Shown: positions 63,684-64,000 of the stretch, piece by piece
How the letters are laid out: every line of letters starts with the position of its first letter
Position numbering within the stretch: the first letter of the stretch is position 1
Assembly: GCF_028682175.1 (NCBI RefSeq)
Contig: NZ_JANHKS010000008.1
Coordinates: 1 to 64,000, forward strand
From: Pseudomonas putida
GTDB lineage: Bacteria > Pseudomonadota > Gammaproteobacteria > Pseudomonadales > Pseudomonadaceae
DNA: 64,000 nt
Direction: 5' to 3'
Translations under genes and position numbers: made by a program
The notes under the pieces: model-generated
Databases searched by the model: none
Told to the model about the DNA's origin: nothing
The model's input: the letters and a program-made list of their open reading frames with translations, nothing else

Positions 63684-64000
63684 TCAGAGCACCTGTGCCA
63701 GACCGAGGGTCAGGACGAACGCGATTACCGAGATCAGCGTTTCCAGCACCGTCCAGGTCTTGAAGGTTTGCGCCACTGTCATGTTGAAGTACTCCTTGAT
63801 AAGCCAGAATCCGCCGTCGTTGACGTGGGAAAAGATCACCGATCCGGCGCCGGTCGCCAACACCAGCAGCTCCGGATGCGGATAGCCCAGGCCCATGGCC
63901 ACCGGCGCGACGATGCCCGAGGCAGTGGTCATGGCAACCGTCGCCGAGCCTGTCGCCACGCGCATCAAGGCGGCGAACAGCCAGCCCATCAGCAGCGGCG
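63684..64000 (-). CDS. GntP-family permease, C-terminal part only
   Basis: The reading frame is open at the right edge, so only about the last 105 residues are seen. They match the C-terminus of the gluconate permease at 44374 in ATGSATVA, ELLVLATGAGS, SHVNDGGFWLIKEYFNMTV and TFKTWTVLET. It lies one base from the RpiR gene, so the operon is GntP-RpiR-D-aminoacylase. Its substrate is probably not gluconate, given the neighbours. Confidence 0.85.
   Translation of the reverse strand, partial: PLLMGWLFAALMRVATGSATVAMTTASGIVAPVAMGLGYPHPELLVLATGAGSVIFSHVNDGGFWLIKEYFNMTVAQTFKTWTVLETLISVIAFVLTLGLAQVL

Overview
The window is a stretch of GC-rich (roughly 60-65%) chromosome from a Pseudomonas, most likely of the P. 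fluorescens group. The signs are about 20 Pseudomonas REP-type palindromes of three sequence families in the gaps between genes, an RsmE-type CsrA, a DUF1652 protein, and the Pseudomonas forms of the homogentisate, glycolate, gluconate and itaconate loci. I see no rRNA, tRNA, CRISPR array, insertion sequence or prophage. The content is mostly catabolic operons, each beside its own regulator.

Layout. 0-10 kb: an MFS exporter with zapE, an EamA permease, a cyanamide-hydratase-like HD protein, a YbjJ-like MFS protein, a PhzF protein, an AhpD-like protein, a fluoroacetate-dehalogenase-like hydrolase, and a PACE efflux gene divergent from a LysR gene. 10.5-15.7 kb: a 2-deoxyribose locus (deoK, deoP, deoX, deoR, deoC) with operators that match the enterobacterial DeoR box. 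15.7-19.4 kb: DUF899, an envelope alpha/beta hydrolase, a CatB-like acetyltransferase and an AraC regulator. 19.5-29.5 kb: an itaconate operon (LysR, ich, acyl-CoA dehydrogenase, PrpD-like, ict, ccl, TRAP transporter). 29.7-32.1 kb: class II aldolase plus HAD hydrolase with a divergent LysR gene. 32.2-38.2 kb: a gene-poor, partly AT-rich section with a 24-residue membrane peptide, several uncharacterised small proteins and an orphan class B flavoprotein monooxygenase. 38.4-43.4 kb: a PanE-like reductase, a CPG2-like carboxypeptidase, a YbfB/YjiJ MFS protein with TetR, and a YdcH-like protein. 43.6-47.7 kb: an rsmE-like csrA and the gluconate genes gntP, gntK, gntR. 47.8-55.5 kb: glcC divergent from glcD-E-F-G-B. 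55.6-61.2 kb: tyrosine/homogentisate catabolism (maiA, hpd, hmgR, hmgA, fahA). 61.3-64 kb: D-aminoacylase, an RpiR regulator and the C-terminal end of a second GntP permease that runs off the window.

How the parts work together. Several small-molecule inputs (deoxyribose, itaconate, gluconate, glycolate, tyrosine, probably N-acyl-D-amino acids) are funnelled to acetyl-CoA, pyruvate, glyoxylate, fumarate or pentose-phosphate intermediates. Besides the genes, the most informative features are palindromes that can be assigned to neighbouring regulators: DeoR boxes, a pair of FadR-type boxes for GlcC, GntR boxes with an AGCGCT core, a shared box upstream of maiA and hmgA for HmgR, and inverted repeats beside three LysR genes. 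The least explained parts are the 24-residue membrane peptide and its partner, and the flavoprotein gene with a 20-bp tandem repeat and a long AT-rich leader. Functions are read from sequence and family knowledge; no database search was run.
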